Made by a program: the position numbers and the translations under genes. The notes under the pieces are model-generated. The model saw only the letters and a list, made by a program, of their open reading frames with translations, was not told where the DNA came from and searched no databases. 47,796 nucleotides of DNA. Source: Bacteroidia bacterium. GTDB taxonomy: Bacteria > Bacteroidota > Bacteroidia > B-17B0 > Aurantibacillaceae. The stretch's first letter is position 1. Every line of letters starts with the position of its first letter. Shown piece after piece: positions 15,803 through 23,393 of the stretch. The stretch spans positions 1 through 47,796 of the forward strand of contig JAEUTQ010000074.1 of the NCBI GenBank assembly GCA_016787445.1, given 5' to 3'.

Positions 15803-16582
15803 TCAATTTTTGTCTTTAGTCTTACCCAAATCCATTTTAACATCAATTGTGAGATTGCTTAATTTTTCAGGAATACCCTCTCCAAAAGCATCTTTCCAGT
15901 CTAGAATATTGTCTTTTTTACTATCACTCAAATATATGAATGTAAAGAGTCTGTCGTCGAATTGTTTAAAGGCATAGGTTTTCTCCTTTTCCTTTTGGTT
16001 TTTATATTCATTGCCCTCCGGTGATTTTAAAATTACCTTATCAGGACTAAACATGCCTATTTTTTCACCAAGGTATTTTACCTTATAGCGAATCATGATT
16101 TCTTTACCGTCGCGATCCCATCCATCTAAAATCAGCGCGAAATTACCAATGCGTTTTTCCTTTGCCGGCGGTAACGGCATTGCCGGACTACTTATGATTT
16201 CGGTATTATTGCAAATGTATAGACCATTAATTTTTAAGGTGGTTGAGGTACACTTCATGTTGTATCCTTTCACGTCAATGACTTTTGCCTCCTGATCGCG
16301 AGGCGCAACCACCATCCATTTATCGTTAGAGGGTATATCACCTTGAGGGCTACTAAAAACACATTCGTTGGGCTTAATCACAAGAGCTTTATCAGTGTAA
16401 TTGGTAACTTTTAATTTTCCTTTAATGAAAGTTTTCTCAGCCATACCATCTTGTAAAGCAAACTTCCCTTCCTTCGTTTCAACGGCATTGTCTTCAAAGC
16501 AAACAGTTTCGTATTTAATTTTTTCCTGACTAAATACAAATAAGCCCGAAAGCATAAAAGCCGATAATAATATTTTTTTCAT
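15803..16582 (-). CDS. Secreted protein, paralogue of the 46825-47637 gene (unknown function)
   Basis: 259 residues from the ATG at 16582 (M-K-K-I-L-L-S-A-F-M). The frame is open for another 80 codons upstream, but that part is antisense to purN and precedes a clear signal peptide, so I reject it. Signal peptide MKKILLSAFMLSGLFVFSQ. The mature protein looks all-beta, with LKVTNYTDKALVIKPNECVF, APRDQEAKVIDVKG and LGEKIGMFSPD as landmarks. The same landmarks occur in the gene at 46825 (KPTDVTF, PNDEASKVIDVKG, GDGIGILAPT), so they form one family. The function is unknown; two Ig-like halves are possible. A -7-like box, TACTTTTA on the minus strand, is at 16598-16605. Confidence 0.8.
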   Translation of the reverse strand: MKKILLSAFMLSGLFVFSQEKIKYETVCFEDNAVETKEGKFALQDGMAEKTFIKGKLKVTNYTDKALVIKPNECVFSSPQGDIPSNDKWMVVAPRDQEAKVIDVKGYNMKCTSTTLKINGLYICNNTEIISSPAMPLPPAKEKRIGNFALILDGWDRDGKEIMIRYKVKYLGEKIGMFSPDKVILKSPEGNEYKNQKEKEKTYAFKQFDDRLFTFIYLSDSKKDNILDWKDAFGEGIPEKLSNLTIDVKMDLGKTKDKN

Positions 16583-16642
16583 TGTTAAAATTTCCCTTAA
16601 AAGTAATAAGTAATTTCCGATTCCTTTATCCGTATTAAAGGG

Positions 16643-16650
16643 TATTTTTG
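16643..16650 (+). promoter_or_regulatory. -7 box 5 bases before purN
   Basis: TATTTTTG fits TAnnTTTG and ends 5 bases before the ATG, so the mRNA may be leaderless. Divergent from the -7-like box of the 16582 gene on the other strand. Confidence 0.4.
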
Positions 16651-16655
16651 CTGTA

Positions 16656-17219
16656 ATGATTAATGCTGCCATATTTGCTTCGGGTGGAGGTACAAACGCC
16701 GAAAATATCATAAAGTATTTCGCCAACGATACCCGCATAAAGATTAAATTAATTTTTACGAATAATGAAAATGCCGGCGTTGTAGCGCGCGCAGAGAAGT
16801 ACAAAAAGAATGTACAAATCATCAGTAAAGATTCACTAAATAATTATGCTGACCAGTTAATCGATTTTTTAAAAACCGAAAAGATAGATTTAATTATTTT
16901 GGCTGGTTTTCTTTTAAAAATTCCCGAGGCCTTTGTAAAAGCTTTCCCGAATAAAATTATTAATATCCATCCTTCTTTATTGCCAAAATTCGGAGGGAAA
17001 GGCATGTATGGTATGCACGTTCACCAAGCGGTGATTCAGTCAGGTGAAACCGAAAGCGGAATCACCATTCATTTCGTGAATGAAGAGTACGATAAAGGTG
17101 AAATTATATTACAGGCAAAATGCACTGTAGAAAAGAGTGATACCGCGGAAACCCTGGCAGCTAAAATTCACGAATTGGAAATGGAAAATTTCCCTAAAGC
17201 GATTGAAAAATTGTTGTAG
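16656..17219 (+). CDS. purN: Phosphoribosylglycinamide formyltransferase (GAR transformylase)
   Basis: 187-residue enzyme of purine synthesis that transfers a formyl group from 10-formyl-THF to GAR. SGGGTNAENI (9-18) binds the GAR phosphate. The catalytic set is Asn103 and His105 in NIHPSLLP, plus Asp146 in EEYDKGEI. Length is typical of the short PurN class. No other purine gene is adjacent. The start is fixed by homology (MINAAIFASGGG) and sits 73 bases from the divergent gene at 16582. Confidence 0.95.
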   Translation: MINAAIFASGGGTNAENIIKYFANDTRIKIKLIFTNNENAGVVARAEKYKKNVQIISKDSLNNYADQLIDFLKTEKIDLIILAGFLLKIPEAFVKAFPNKIINIHPSLLPKFGGKGMYGMHVHQAVIQSGETESGITIHFVNEEYDKGEIILQAKCTVEKSDTAETLAAKIHELEMENFPKAIEKLL

Positions 17220-17245
17220 GAAAATAAATTTATTACATTAGTTGA

Positions 17246-17626
17246 ATGCAAAAATTCTTTCTTATTTTCTTGTTTTTCGGAACAACACTTCTGGCCCAAA
17301 TTCCGAAGGGATATTGTAAGCCAATGAAAGTAGAAGCTGATCCATCTTCCAAATCAAAACTGACCATAAAATTTATAAATCCGCAAGGCAAACCGGCAAC
17401 AAGTCATGTCGCTTTTAGAATTAATGGAGATAGCTTGGTGCAACCTGAAATTGATAAAACGGGAACCTATGTAATGAAGCTCAATCCGGGCACATACACG
17501 TTTAATTTCTTTGTGAAATATTGGTATGATGTTAATTCGAAACCAATTACACTCAAACCTAAAACCAACACGTTTATTACTGTGAAGTTTGAGGCCGTTG
17601 AGATAGGTTCTAGTCCCGTAAAGTAG
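17246..17626 (+). CDS. Small secreted beta-sandwich-like protein (unknown)
   Basis: 126 residues. Signal peptide MQKFFLIFLFFGTTLLAQ. The mature part shows a series of strands with PQGKPATSHVAFRINGDSLV, TGTYVMKLNPGTYTFNFFV and TFITVKFEAV. This pattern (a Gly-Lys-Pro turn followed by an L-N-P-G-T-Y strand pair) is typical of carboxypeptidase-regulatory-like or prealbumin-like Ig folds, which serve as binding or spacer modules in secreted Bacteroidota proteins. Here it stands alone. One cysteine lies near the mature N-terminus. A -7-like TAAATTTA lies at 17225-17232, 13 bases before the start. Function not known. Confidence 0.75.
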   Translation: MQKFFLIFLFFGTTLLAQIPKGYCKPMKVEADPSSKSKLTIKFINPQGKPATSHVAFRINGDSLVQPEIDKTGTYVMKLNPGTYTFNFFVKYWYDVNSKPITLKPKTNTFITVKFEAVEIGSSPVK

Positions 17627-17679
17627 TTGCTTTTCATTGCTAATTCTAAGCTATTTTACCTCATAACAGGTTAATAAGT

Positions 17680-17718
17680 TTTGATTTTCACGGCTATATT
17701 ACCCTTATATTTAAGGGT
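17680..17718 (+). promoter_or_regulatory. Promoter with palindrome before rnr
   Basis: TTTG (17680-17683) is followed after 22 bases by TATATTTA (17706-17713), 12 bases before the ATG. The -7 box lies inside a perfect palindrome, ACCCTTA-TATT-TAAGGGT (17701-17718), which could be an operator overlapping the promoter. Confidence 0.45.
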
Positions 17719-17725
17719 GTAAACT

Positions 17726-19945
17726 ATGGCTAAGAAGAAAAAACAAATAAAGAAATATCTATTCGAGCAAGTGTTGGCTTTTTTGCAACACAATTCAGAA
17801 AAAACATTTAATTACAAGCAGATTGGAGCCGCCATGGAATTAAACACCGATGGCGAGCGGTTGGAGTTAATCGAAGTATTAGAAGCGTTAAAACAACAAG
17901 GTTTTGTAAAAGAGACCGAAGTGGGAAAATTTCAAAGTAAATCAACCAAGCAATTTGTTTCAGGTACTATAGATTTCACGCAGCAAGGCACAGCATTTGT
18001 TATCATTGGTGAAGGACAAGACGATGTTTTTATTCCTTTCAAAAAAACGAAGGATGCGCTTAATGGTGATTTAGTAAAGATAACGGTTGACTCACGCAGG
18101 TCGGGTCGTCGTAAAGAAGGTGAAGTAACCGAAGTTATTAAGCGTGCTAAAACGGATTTTGTTGGTACGGTAAAAATCATGCCTAAATTTGCTTTTGTAA
18201 TTCCTGATAATGGAAAAATTCACGTTGATTTTTTTGTTCGCAAGGAAGATGTAATGGATGCTGAAGACGGACAAAAAGTTTTGGTTCGTTTTAAGGAATG
18301 GAGAAGCGGCGATCAAAATCCTACAGGAGAAATCGTAAACGTATTTGGAAATCCGGGCGAGCATAAAACAGAAATGCACGCTATCATGGCTGAGTATGGT
18401 TTGCCGGAAGAATTTCCGAGTGAGGTGGAAGCTGCTGCTAAAAAATTGGCGACAGAAATAACGGATAAAGAAATTGCGAAGAGAAGAGATTTCAGAAAGA
18501 TAACCACCATGACAATCGATCCGGTGGATGCAAAAGACTTTGATGATGCATTATCAATACAGAAATTGGAAAATGGATTGTGGGAGATTGGTGTACACAT
18601 AGCTGATGTATCACATTACATTAAACCCGGTTCCATTCTGGATAAAGAAGCTATTCAGCGAGCAACGTCGGTGTATCTGGTAGATCGTTGTATACCTATG
18701 TTGCCTGAAGTGCTGAGTAATTTTGCGTGTTCACTCCGACCGAAGGAAGAAAAATATTGTTTCAGTGCGGTGTTTCAAATGGATGATGATGCGCAAATTC
18801 ACGATCAATGGTTTGGGCGCACTGTTATCTATAGCGACCATCGGTTTGCTTATGAAGAAGTACAGAAAATTATTGAAACGGAAGAGGGTGAATACAAGGA
18901 GGAGATTCTTGTTTTAGATAAGTTGGCAAAAAAATTGCGTGCCGATCGTTTGAGAAAAGGTTCGATTGTTTTCGATAAAGCAGAAGTTAAATTTCACCTG
19001 GATGAAGAAGGAAATCCTACAGGCGTTTATTTCAAAACACAACAGGACGCGCATAAACTCATTGAAGATTTTATGTTATTAGCTAACCGAAAAGTATCTG
19101 AGTATCTCAGCGATATTGGAACAAGTGGACAACCTTTAACGCAAAATAAATCCAAGAAAAAGAATGATGGTCCGGTAAGTGTTTATCGTGTACACGATAC
19201 ACCTAACGATGAGAAGATGACAGAGCTCAGTAATTTTGTAGCGCGCTTTGGTTATCAAATGAGTCTGGGTAACAAACAAAAGACAGCACAATCAATCAAT
19301 AAATTATTGGTGGATGTAAAAAATAAAAAGGAAGCAGGGATGATAGAATTGTTAGCTGTTCGTAGTATGCCAAAAGCAATCTATTCAACAAAAAATGCTG
19401 GACATTACGGATTGGGTTTCGATTACTATACACATTTTACATCACCAATCCGTCGTTATCCCGATGTGATGGTGCACCGCTTGTTGGAAGCAAAATTAAA
19501 TGGTACGCATTATGCCTCGAAGGATGAATTGGAGTTGTTATGTAAGCATTCTTCTGAAATGGAGAAGTTGGCTGCAGAGGCAGAGCGGGCTTCCATCAAA
19601 TACAAACAAGTAGAGTACATGTCAGATAAAATCGGACAAGTATTTGAAGGTGTTATTAGTGGAGTGACAGAGTGGGGAATTTATGTAGAGATTACTGAAA
19701 ATAAATGTGAGGGGATGATCAAGGCCAGAGAGATGAATGATGATGCTTACATTTTTGATGAGGAAAATTATCGTTACGTGGGTAGACACAAAGGAAAAGT
19801 GTACGCACTGGGGGATAAAGTAATGATTAAGGTAAGGAAAGCCGATTTGCTAAAGAAGCAATTGGATTACGCGTTTATCGATGATTCAGATAAGCAACAA
19901 ATGGATCAGGGTGGTAAAGGTTCTAAAAAGAAAAGAAGACGTTAA
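17726..19945 (+). CDS. rnr: Ribonuclease R
   Basis: 739-residue 3'-5' exoribonuclease that degrades structured RNA. Order: a winged-helix-like N-terminal domain (about 1-75), cold-shock OB domains (about 80-230), the RNB catalytic domain with DPVDAKDFDDALSI (about 266-279, the metal aspartates) and HFTSPIRRYPD near residue 570, then an S1 domain (EGVISGVTEWGIYVEI, about 640-655). A Lys/Arg-rich tail (GSKKKRRR) ends the protein. Length is slightly shorter than E. coli RNase R. It heads an operon whose next four genes overlap by 1 to 11 bases. A promoter-like sequence with a palindrome precedes it. Confidence 0.96.
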   Translation: MAKKKKQIKKYLFEQVLAFLQHNSEKTFNYKQIGAAMELNTDGERLELIEVLEALKQQGFVKETEVGKFQSKSTKQFVSGTIDFTQQGTAFVIIGEGQDDVFIPFKKTKDALNGDLVKITVDSRRSGRRKEGEVTEVIKRAKTDFVGTVKIMPKFAFVIPDNGKIHVDFFVRKEDVMDAEDGQKVLVRFKEWRSGDQNPTGEIVNVFGNPGEHKTEMHAIMAEYGLPEEFPSEVEAAAKKLATEITDKEIAKRRDFRKITTMTIDPVDAKDFDDALSIQKLENGLWEIGVHIADVSHYIKPGSILDKEAIQRATSVYLVDRCIPMLPEVLSNFACSLRPKEEKYCFSAVFQMDDDAQIHDQWFGRTVIYSDHRFAYEEVQKIIETEEGEYKEEILVLDKLAKKLRADRLRKGSIVFDKAEVKFHLDEEGNPTGVYFKTQQDAHKLIEDFMLLANRKVSEYLSDIGTSGQPLTQNKSKKKNDGPVSVYRVHDTPNDEKMTELSNFVARFGYQMSLGNKQKTAQSINKLLVDVKNKKEAGMIELLAVRSMPKAIYSTKNAGHYGLGFDYYTHFTSPIRRYPDVMVHRLLEAKLNGTHYASKDELELLCKHSSEMEKLAAEAERASIKYKQVEYMSDKIGQVFEGVISGVTEWGIYVEITENKCEGMIKAREMNDDAYIFDEENYRYVGRHKGKVYALGDKVMIKVRKADLLKKQLDYAFIDDSDKQQMDQGGKGSKKKRRR

Positions 19946-20517
19946 TGGTAGAATGGTTTAAGCATATTGACCGCGATTTATTTTTAGCTATTAATGGATT
20001 TCATGCGCCATTAGCAGACGAGTTCTTCTGGCTGGTATCGGCTGGTTGGATTTTCACGCCACTGTGGTTATTTATCGGCTATTACATTTATAAAATTAAG
20101 AGCTTGAAATTCTTAATTACAGGTATCGTTTGTTTAATCATTTTAATTGCATTTACTGATCAATCCTCTACCCAAGTAAAGAAGGCGGTGCAGCGATACC
20201 GTCCCACTCACAATACAGAGATTGGGAGTAAGGTGCATACCGTTAATGATTACAGAGGTGGTCAGTTCGGATTTTTTTCCGGACATGCTGCAAACACATT
20301 TGGTGTTGCTTCATTTTTGTTTTTTATGTTAGCATGGTTAAGACCTCGCTATCGGTATCTTTTATTTCTTTGGCCGGTGCTGGTAGGGTACAGTCGAATT
20401 TATTTGGGCGTACATTATCCGAGTGACATTTTGTTTGGCTTTGCGGATGGATTGTTGTTTGGGTATTTAGCTTATCAGTTGTTTAGATATATATATAAAC
20501 GACAAAGTGCAGAGTAG
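19945..20517 (+). CDS. PAP2-family membrane phosphatase
   Basis: 190-residue integral membrane phosphatase of the PAP2 superfamily. All three signature motifs are present: K-x6-RP (Lys79 to Arg86-Pro87), SGH (112-114) and R-x5-H-x3-D (Arg151, His157, Asp161). About five or six hydrophobic helices surround them. Substrates in this family include undecaprenyl pyrophosphate, phosphatidic acid and lipid A phosphates; the short single-domain form in Bacteroidota is often UppP-like, but the substrate cannot be read here. The ATG overlaps the rnr stop by one base (TAATG), so translation is probably coupled. Confidence 0.9.
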   Translation: MVEWFKHIDRDLFLAINGFHAPLADEFFWLVSAGWIFTPLWLFIGYYIYKIKSLKFLITGIVCLIILIAFTDQSSTQVKKAVQRYRPTHNTEIGSKVHTVNDYRGGQFGFFSGHAANTFGVASFLFFMLAWLRPRYRYLLFLWPVLVGYSRIYLGVHYPSDILFGFADGLLFGYLAYQLFRYIYKRQSAE

Positions 20518-21373
20518 AATCTATCATATCTTATTTATTGTTTTTGTAACCGGAATGATAAAAGCCCAGTTGCCTGAAACGGATTTGTGGCATTTTAAGA
20601 TCAAAAGCAAAGATGGATTGTTACAATTGACAGAAGGCAAAAACATCACTTCGCGGAAAGGGTACGACAATCAACCTGTTTTTACACCCGACGATAAATC
20701 TATTTTATATGTGAGTATTCGCGAAGACAACCAATCAGATGTTTATTCTTATTCTGTTTCAAAAGGCGAAAGTGTTCAGTTGACAAAAACTAAAGTGAGT
20801 GAATATTCGCCGCAATTTACACCTGATAATAAATTTATTACTTGCGTAGTAGTAGAAAGTGATTCTGCGCAACGCATCTGGCAATATTATCCCGATGGAA
20901 GTTTTATTAAATGTATGACTGAGTCAATTGATTCTATAGGATATTATTCGTGGTTAAGCGTAGATACTCTTTTGTATTACAAATTAACCGAGCCTCATTC
21001 TCTCCGTATGAATTTAATGGCTACAGGAGGTGATGTATGGATTTGCAATGCGCCATCTCGCGCAATAAAGAAAAGCGGAGGAAATGAATTTATGTATGCG
21101 ATTAAAGATTCTTCTTCCATTCAATACAGGATTTATAATACGGTGACGCAAAAAAGTTTGGTGTATGCATCGCACAAGAGTTTGAGTGAGGACTTTGTGT
21201 TTAACAGCGAATGGGGCTTGGTAAAATCAGAAGGTTCTCAGCTGTTGCGTTACGACCTTACTTCAAAAGCATGGTTAACACTTTTTGATTTTTCATCCTA
21301 TGGCATAAAAAAAATAACGCGTTTTAGTTTCGATAGTAAGAACAAACAACTTGTAATTGTAGATAATAATTGA
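20507..21373 (+). CDS. Secreted TolB-like beta-propeller protein
   Basis: 288 residues from a GTG that overlaps the PAP2 gene by 11 bases. Signal peptide (IYHILFIVFVTGMIKAQ). The mature part has repeated blades of the PD40/TolB type, for example PVFTPDDKSILYVSI and PQFTPDNKFITCVVV, where F-T-P-D-x-K is the blade signature; later blades are more degenerate. Such propellers often bind peptidoglycan or proteins in the periplasm. It lacks the N-terminal domain of TolB and is far shorter, so it is not TolB itself. Its role in this operon is unknown. Confidence 0.8.
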   Translation: MQSRIYHILFIVFVTGMIKAQLPETDLWHFKIKSKDGLLQLTEGKNITSRKGYDNQPVFTPDDKSILYVSIREDNQSDVYSYSVSKGESVQLTKTKVSEYSPQFTPDNKFITCVVVESDSAQRIWQYYPDGSFIKCMTESIDSIGYYSWLSVDTLLYYKLTEPHSLRMNLMATGGDVWICNAPSRAIKKSGGNEFMYAIKDSSSIQYRIYNTVTQKSLVYASHKSLSEDFVFNSEWGLVKSEGSQLLRYDLTSKAWLTLFDFSSYGIKKITRFSFDSKNKQLVIVDNN

Positions 21374-21819
21374 TGTCTAAGGATAAAACTATAGATGGAA
21401 TTTTATATTCTTCCGATAAGAAATTATTGCAGTTGAATGTTATTCATGCTTATTTGAGTCAGGAAAGTTATTGGTCGCAAGGAATACCTGAGGAGATTGT
21501 GCGAAAGTCGATTGAGGGCAGTTTGTGTTTTGCGGCGTATCATGACAATAAACAGATCGCGTTTGCGCGTGTAGTTACTGATAAAGCAACGTTTGCTTAT
21601 CTGGCAGATGTGTTCGTAATTGAAGCTTACAGAAAAAAGGGCGTCTCAAAAAATCTTATGCAGTTCATTATGGAGTGTGAAGAAATAAAGGGAATAAGAA
21701 AATTTATGCTGGCTACCCGCGACGCACATTCCTTGTACGAAAAATACGGATTTAAAAGCTTAGCTGTTCCTAAGAACGTAATGGAAATAAAATTCTTTGA
21801 AGACTATCATTCGAAGTGA
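21373..21819 (+). CDS. GNAT-family N-acetyltransferase
   Basis: 148 residues from the ATG at 21373, whose first base is shared with the TGA of the previous gene (TGATG); a TTG one codon earlier is less likely. The GNAT core is clear: FARVVTDKATFAYLADVFV (beta-4), then YRKKGVSKNLMQFIM, the acetyl-CoA pyrophosphate loop (R-x-x-G-x-S/A), and the C-terminal YEKYGFKSL. Acceptor specificity unknown; candidates are small amines or amino acids. It lacks the features of RimI or of antibiotic acetyltransferases that I would recognise. It is translated in series within the rnr operon. Confidence 0.88.
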   Translation: MSKDKTIDGILYSSDKKLLQLNVIHAYLSQESYWSQGIPEEIVRKSIEGSLCFAAYHDNKQIAFARVVTDKATFAYLADVFVIEAYRKKGVSKNLMQFIMECEEIKGIRKFMLATRDAHSLYEKYGFKSLAVPKNVMEIKFFEDYHSK

Positions 21820-23363
21820 TTGTATTTGCTGCATATTTTTTAATACTGGTTTTTTTAATTTATAAGAACCAGTTTTTTGGTATTCTTAAAGATGATATCT
21901 TAAATAAGCGATTCTATCTTCTTGCTTTTTTTATAAAGATATCCGGACTGTTACTTTTTCACCTCGTATATTCCAAGCTTTACGGTACAGTTTTATATTC
22001 TGATACTTATGATTATTACAGAGATTCAAAAGTGATTCATTCCATTGCGCAGTGGGATATTGGTGAATTCTTAAAGGTGATATTCGGTTTGCAGGATGAT
22101 GGCCCCGGCACAAAGCTCTTTCAGGATTATTTAGGACGAACAACAGTTTGGGACGAAAGTAAAGAGGAATTGTTGTACAACGATAACAGATTGATGTTGC
22201 GTTTTCATGCCTTAATTCAATTTATATCGTTTGGAAATTATTATGTACACGCTTTGGTTTGCAGTTTCCTTGGGTTCATTGGGATTAACTGGATATATAA
22301 GTCATTTAAACATTTATTTGTCGGTAAAGAGCTTTTACTATTTAGTGTTTGGTTGTTATTCCCGGGATTATGGTTTTGGTCGTCGGCTTTTTTAAAAGAG
22401 GGACCTGCATTATTCTGTATGGGGATGTTATCCCTTTCATTTTATCGTGTAATTGGATTGAATCAAATCAATTTTAAGAACGTGCTCATGTTCTGTATGG
22501 CAATTGTGCTTTCCTTTCTTTTCAAGCAGTATGTCATGATACCATTGTGTTTGTTTTCACTTCTTTTTTACAGCATTGTTTTCAGAATGAAACCAAAAGT
22601 TTCGGCAGGACTTATCTATAGTGTATTAATAGCTTCTACTTTCCTCTTACTTAACTTTTCTTTAAAGAGTATTAAAGGCAAAACTATTATTGAAGTGGTA
22701 GCCGAACGTCAGCGGGCTTTTTTGGATATGTCGGAAGGAGGATTGTTCTTACTAGACAGTACAAAATTTGTAAGACTGCCCTATGATACAACTTTAGTAA
22801 ATACTATAAGCAGAGCTGCTAACGATACAGCCTACGTGACGATAAAACCTGGTGCAAAATTTATGTATTGGGAGCATTCGCATCAAAAGGATACATTAAT
22901 TTGCAAATCAAATAAAGACACAATATCAGTTTATAAGTTGTTTTATGCGATCAAAAAGGCAAAAGCTACACTGCCTGTACCATTGCAAAACGGAAGCCTG
23001 CCGGAATTTTTACGAGCGATACCTAATGCCATCTTCATCACCATTGCCAAGCCAATGTTCTATGATGCCAGAAACCTAATGGATATAATGACTTCATTTG
23101 AGAACGTGCTCATTTTGGCAACTTTAGTCTTAATGTTGTTGTTTGCTTTCCGTTATAAAATTTCTTCGCACTGGATTTGGTATTTTTTAAGCATTGTTCT
23201 GGTTGTTTTATTGCTTATTGGTATTACCTCACCTAATCTCGGAGCTATACAGCGTTACCGGGTTTTAGTAATTCCTTTTTTGTTTATGTGCGCGGCGCTT
23301 TTATATAGAGGAAATTGGCAGTTATCTGCATCTAAATTCTTTAAAAACGCATCAAATAATTAA
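21816..23363 (+). CDS. Polytopic membrane protein with large extracytoplasmic loop (unknown)
   Basis: 515 residues from a GTG overlapping the previous stop by 4 bases. Roughly ten hydrophobic helices are seen. An early soluble part has D-x-Y-D-Y-Y-R-D-S (about residues 65-73), and a large loop lies between about 290 and 410 rich in Thr/Asp/Lys. WLLFPGLWFWSSAFLKEGP in the middle recalls acid/aromatic motifs in GT-C glycosyltransferases and polysaccharide polymerases, where a sugar-lipid substrate is handled outside the membrane. I cannot assign a family with confidence. The rnr operon's PAP2 phosphatase would fit lipid-linked sugar chemistry, which is inference only. Confidence 0.8.
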   Translation: MIVFAAYFLILVFLIYKNQFFGILKDDILNKRFYLLAFFIKISGLLLFHLVYSKLYGTVLYSDTYDYYRDSKVIHSIAQWDIGEFLKVIFGLQDDGPGTKLFQDYLGRTTVWDESKEELLYNDNRLMLRFHALIQFISFGNYYVHALVCSFLGFIGINWIYKSFKHLFVGKELLLFSVWLLFPGLWFWSSAFLKEGPALFCMGMLSLSFYRVIGLNQINFKNVLMFCMAIVLSFLFKQYVMIPLCLFSLLFYSIVFRMKPKVSAGLIYSVLIASTFLLLNFSLKSIKGKTIIEVVAERQRAFLDMSEGGLFLLDSTKFVRLPYDTTLVNTISRAANDTAYVTIKPGAKFMYWEHSHQKDTLICKSNKDTISVYKLFYAIKKAKATLPVPLQNGSLPEFLRAIPNAIFITIAKPMFYDARNLMDIMTSFENVLILATLVLMLLFAFRYKISSHWIWYFLSIVLVVLLLIGITSPNLGAIQRYRVLVIPFLFMCAALLYRGNWQLSASKFFKNASNN

Positions 23364-23373
23364 AATTAAATTT

Positions 23374-23381
23374 TATCTTTA
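23374..23381 (+). promoter_or_regulatory. -7 box before the permease gene
   Basis: TATCTTTA (TAnnTTTA) lies 12 bases before the ATG at 23394 in the 30-base gap after the polytopic gene, suggesting that the permease group can start its own transcript. Confidence 0.35.
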
Positions 23382-23393
23382 AAGCTTAGTTAT

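Noticed and set aside
16583..16822. An 80-codon N-terminal extension of the 15803-16582 gene
   Set aside because: It is antisense to purN and precedes a clear signal peptide (MKKILLSAF), so the ATG at 16582 is the real start.
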